The notes below the pieces were generated by a model. It saw only the letters and a list, made by a program, of their open reading frames with translations. It was not told the DNA's origin and made no database searches. Source: Planctomycetota bacterium (lineage in GTDB: Bacteria > Planctomycetota > Planctomycetia > JALXBF01). Taken from it: a stretch of DNA of 33,605 bases. The DNA is taken from the NCBI GenBank assembly GCA_026991575.1, contig JALXBF010000184.1, positions 1-33,605 of the forward strand, written 5' to 3'. The position numbers were made by a program, and so were the translations under genes. Numbering within the stretch: the stretch's first letter is position 1; each line of letters opens with the position of its first letter. This document shows, one piece after another, positions 31,876 to 33,605 of the stretch.

Positions 31876-33605
31876 ATGCCAATTCTGGCGACCGACCAAG
31901 AACGTTTGCAGCGTCAGCAGCAACAAGCGTTGGTAACGGCAGCACCGACCGGTAGCTGGCGACGGAGTCTGTTGCTGGTGTTGGTCGCCCTGCTGGCCTC
32001 GGTCCCGTTCGTCCGCAAGCCACTGCACATCGACGATCCTGCTGACCTGCAATACGTGCGTCAGATACTAAACGAACCGCTCGATCCGTACGGCTTCGAG
32101 TTTGACTGGGGCGAGGGGCCACGGCCAGCGATTCGCAACTATCATCCCCCTTTGAAGTTCTACTACCACGCCGCGGTGCTGGCAGTCGTGTTCCGCGGGC
32201 AGGATCCGTTCCGTTCTGATTGGCTTGAAGAGGTGCTGCACCTGAGCTACTTGCCGTTTGTCTGGTTGATCGTCGTTTCTGTCTATAGGCTCTGCGGTCA
32301 CTTCGAAGTGCCTGCATGGTCGGTGCTGTTGTTCTGGCTGTTTGGGCCCGGATTCCTGCCTGGCCAGAATGCCATGCTCGATGTGCCGGCGCTGGCCCTT
32401 GGGCTAACCGCCGCGGCGCTGCTGAGTGGCTACTGGGCGGATCGGAGGTTGCGCCGCGCGCTGGCTGCGGGCGTTGTGCTGGCAGCTGGTTTGCTGACGA
32501 AGTACTCGGTAGCCATCGTCTGGATCGTAGCGGCCTATTGGCTCTGGCTGGAGCGTGCCGAGTGGCGTGCTGTGCTGGCAGTGTTGCTGCCGGGGGTGGC
32601 GGCCGTTGCACTGTGGGCGGTGGTGTCGCAGCTGGCCTATGGCACGGCGCATCCGTTGATGGTGCTGCGTGGCGTGCCGGGCCAGGTCGGCGCGCAGTCG
32701 CCTGGTCTGAACAACCTGATCGACTCGGTCGTCTTCCTCGGCGGTGCCGTGCCCGCTGTGGTCGTGCTGTTAGCGCTTCGGGGAGGGCGGCTGACACTTG
32801 TGCTGCTAGGCGCGATTCCCGCCGCGCTGGGATTGTTCACCGTGCGACGTCCGGAGCTGAACATCGTGGGCAACGTGCGCGACCTGGCCCGTGAGAACCT
32901 GGTCTGGTGGTTCGTGCTTGCCGTTGCCGGGGCCGCGCTGGTGTTCGTCGTCGGCGTGACCGTGTTACGCGCGTGGCGCAATGGCGCGATCACGCGGCGA
33001 CGGCTAGTGTTGGCTGTGTGGTTTGCGGTTAGCCTGGTACTCGGCTCCGCAGCGGCACCGTTTGTCGCCATGAGGCGGGTGCTGGACACGGCACTGGTGG
33101 GCAGCATGCTCGTTTTCGCGGAGGTGCCGGTTGCGGGCAACGGGCTGGCACGCCGCTGGGTGGAGCTGTTTGTTGTGCCCGTGACACTGCTGCTGAATGC
33201 CTTTTTGGGGTACACGGCAGCCATTTCTGACTATGAGCTTGCGGCAGTCTACCCGAAGTATGCCGCGATCATGGCGCGGGATCAGCGCAAGTTCACCAAC
33301 AAAGCGTGGTGCTATGGCTATTGGGGTTGGATGTTTTATGCTGAGCGTAACGGGCTGAAACGCTACGTGCCGGGCCGCGAGGAACCGGCCGACGGCGATA
33401 TGTTTGTCTGGTTGGATGTGGTTGCCAAGCCAGCGGTTATCCCGGACTCGCTGCGTTCCCGCCTGCGCGACCTCTTCAAGGAGTACCAATGGGGCAATGC
33501 CCCGCTGAGGATGATGAGCAAACAGGCCGGTGCCGGCTACTACAGCAATGTCTGGGGGCCGCTTCCGTACGCCTGGTCTCAGGTGCCGGTCGAAACACTG
33601 AAGGC
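31876..33605 (+). CDS. GT39/ArnT-like membrane glycosyltransferase, cut by window edge
   Basis: An open frame of 576 codons runs from ATG 31876 to the right edge without a stop. After a hydrophobic first segment, HIDDPADLQYVRQIL gives the acidic DD of the first periplasmic loop, and NYHPPLKFYYHAAVL holds the HPPL motif; both are typical of GT-C fold enzymes of the dolichol/undecaprenyl-phosphate sugar type (GT39, ArnT, PMT). Many membrane segments follow, then a polar C-terminal part with YWGWMFYAERNGL. It likely moves a sugar from a polyprenyl-phosphate carrier to lipid A, protein or another acceptor outside the membrane. The start has no strong ribosome-binding site. Confidence 0.75.
   Translation, partial: MPILATDQERLQRQQQQALVTAAPTGSWRRSLLLVLVALLASVPFVRKPLHIDDPADLQYVRQILNEPLDPYGFEFDWGEGPRPAIRNYHPPLKFYYHAAVLAVVFRGQDPFRSDWLEEVLHLSYLPFVWLIVVSVYRLCGHFEVPAWSVLLFWLFGPGFLPGQNAMLDVPALALGLTAAALLSGYWADRRLRRALAAGVVLAAGLLTKYSVAIVWIVAAYWLWLERAEWRAVLAVLLPGVAAVALWAVVSQLAYGTAHPLMVLRGVPGQVGAQSPGLNNLIDSVVFLGGAVPAVVVLLALRGGRLTLVLLGAIPAALGLFTVRRPELNIVGNVRDLARENLVWWFVLAVAGAALVFVVGVTVLRAWRNGAITRRRLVLAVWFAVSLVLGSAAAPFVAMRRVLDTALVGSMLVFAEVPVAGNGLARRWVELFVVPVTLLLNAFLGYTAAISDYELAAVYPKYAAIMARDQRKFTNKAWCYGYWGWMFYAERNGLKRYVPGREEPADGDMFVWLDVVAKPAVIPDSLRSRLRDLFKEYQWGNAPLRMMSKQAGAGYYSNVWGPLPYAWSQVPVETLK

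Overview
The window is a GC-rich stretch of a diderm bacterial chromosome. The gene set suggests Planctomycetota: CMP-KDO and heptosyltransferase genes, CsrA, a group 2-like SigA factor, and several secreted or HEAT-repeat proteins of a kind I associate with planctomycetes. This assignment is an inference from gene content; there is no rRNA or marker gene that settles it. UGA is used as a normal stop by many genes here (kdsB, the heptosyltransferase, selB), so UGA is not globally reassigned.

Layout from left to right. 1-2424 (minus): csrA, then a glycogen-debranching-like (alpha/alpha)6 glycosidase that runs off the left edge; upstream of csrA is a gene-free, structured 700-base stretch with a good sigma70-type promoter. 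3130: tRNA-Arg(CCU). 3421-6106 (minus): kdsB, a GT9 heptosyltransferase and a COG2521-like methyltransferase, coupled by ATGA overlaps. 6414-10116 (minus): a SigA-like sigma factor followed by apt, an EamA transporter, and a TauE/SafE permease. 10387-12480: a small Cys-containing protein with a strong ribosome-binding site, a decayed transposase, and a GC-rich non-coding region full of perfect hairpins that ends in a group II intron domain V-like element. 12481-15833: two alpha-D-phosphohexomutases, divergently transcribed. 15930-19874: an HtrA protease, a secreted protein of unknown function, a HEAT-repeat protein and a small unknown protein. 20000-24480 (minus): a four-gene run (esterase, MFS transporter, two-TM membrane protein, small protein).

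The most notable part is 24573-29791 on the plus strand. It is a self-contained selenocysteine locus: a SelW-like (Rdx) selenoprotein with a C-S-V-Sec motif, selD that itself carries an in-frame UGA at the catalytic Cys/Sec position, selB, selA overlapping selB by one base, and tRNA-Sec(UCA). Each UGA is followed at 10-16 bases by a stem-loop suited to be a bacterial SECIS element. Conventional gene calling would truncate both selenoproteins. A ClC channel with two CBS domains and a partial GT39-like membrane glycosyltransferase close the window.
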